Shown: positions 14,971 to 15,249 of the stretch, piece after piece
How the letters are laid out: each line of letters begins with the position of its first letter
Numbering within the stretch: position 1 is the stretch's first letter
Source of the DNA: JAZQHR01 sp045540815
Lineage (GTDB): Bacteria; Bacillota; Clostridia; UMGS1810
Direction of reading: 5' to 3'
NCBI GenBank assembly: GCA_045540815.1
Contig: JAZQHY010000001.1
Coordinates: 1 to 15,249 of the forward strand
Length of the DNA stretch: 15,249 bases
Position numbers and translations under genes: made by a program
Notes under the pieces: model-generated
Database searches by the model: none
Seen by the model: only the letters and a program-made list of their open reading frames with translations
What the model was told of the DNA's origin: nothing

Positions 14971-15035
14971 GTAGTGTTTATAAGATTACGTAACATCTCA
15001 GTTTTCAAGGTCAACATATGAGAAAACAAATGCAA

Positions 15036-15097
15036 CGTAGTTGATAAAAAAGTTCGAGGATGAAAAATTTTATAAAAAGTGTTTTATCAAGGCGTAG
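15036..15097. repeat. Inverted repeat in the noncoding stretch right of the glycosidase
   Basis: TTGATAAAA (15041-15049) and TTTTATCAA (15082-15090) are perfectly complementary and enclose 32 bases. Both are flanked by a direct CGTAG (15036-15040 and 15093-15097). The whole 14971-15136 stretch has no gene I can support. A dispersed short repeat or the trace of an insertion junction is possible. The arms are AT-rich, so chance is not excluded. Confidence 0.3.
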
Positions 15098-15136
15098 CGG
15101 AACATAAAAAGGATATATTGGAGAGAATAGATGGTT

Positions 15137-15249
15137 TCATATTTTCTCTGCAAGCTTTTTGATAAGTTCGACAAACTTAAACTTACACCTGTATTTAATC
15201 TTGTCAGAAGTGATGAGATTTATTTCTTCATCTGACATTCCGATGTTTT
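15137..15249 (-). CDS. 3' end of an unidentified minus-strand gene (partial)
   Basis: Reading left from the right edge, an open frame gives 36 residues and then TGA. It contains IGMSDEEINLITSDKIKYR, then a lysine-rich tail CKFKFVELIKKLAEKI. The amino-acid pattern (acidic turn, amphipathic helix, basic C-terminus) looks like the end of a real protein, but I recognise no family. Its transcript would converge on the glycosidase terminator. Confidence 0.5.
   Translation of the reverse strand, partial: NIGMSDEEINLITSDKIKYRCKFKFVELIKKLAEKI

Overview
The window is low-GC DNA (roughly one third G+C by eye) from an endospore-forming member of the Firmicutes, most likely Clostridia. Evidence is the pair of sporulation genes spoIIP and spoVM, a two-domain NadE of about 630 residues, the tig-clpP-clpX cluster, the comEC-holA pair, T-rich intrinsic terminators after most transcription units and AGGAGG-type ribosome binding sites. 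I see no phage, IS, CRISPR, tRNA or rRNA gene.

Left part (1-3771, all +): the tail of an unidentified gene, spoIIP (forespore engulfment), a terminator, a small cysteine-rich putative metal-binding protein with its own promoter, a second terminator, an unexplained intergenic stretch of about 130 bp with direct repeats and possible RNA stems, then a strong extended -10 promoter and nadE (glutamine-dependent NAD synthetase). A 15-bp stem terminator separates nadE from the convergent protein quality-control operon.

Middle (3891-7925, all -): tig, clpP and clpX form one operon read from right to left (trigger factor, then the two subunits of the ClpXP protease). Upstream of it lies a small metallophosphoesterase gene. 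Its promoter is almost back to back with the promoter of comEC on the other strand (8060-10444), which overlaps holA (clamp-loader delta subunit).

Right part: downstream of holA are two genes shorter than 60 codons that ordinary gene calling easily misses. One encodes a 54-residue two-helix membrane protein, the other a 22-residue peptide that fits SpoVM, the amphipathic helix that marks the forespore membrane for coat assembly. An unexplained foldable element and a 16-bp perfect palindromic terminator follow. Then come rpmB (L28) and tyrS on the minus strand, each with its own recognisable promoter. Divergent from tyrS is a GH39-like glycoside hydrolase whose base and codon composition is clearly richer in GC than its neighbours, which suggests acquisition. 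The window ends with a terminator, a noncoding stretch with an inverted repeat, and the 3' end of an unidentified minus-strand gene.

Most of the window is conserved housekeeping or sporulation DNA. The points worth a second look are the spoVM micro-operon and its 3' element, the intergenic element before nadE, the foreign-looking glycosidase with its repeated putative operator, and the promoter arrangement between the phosphoesterase gene and comEC. I found no convincing entirely new system.
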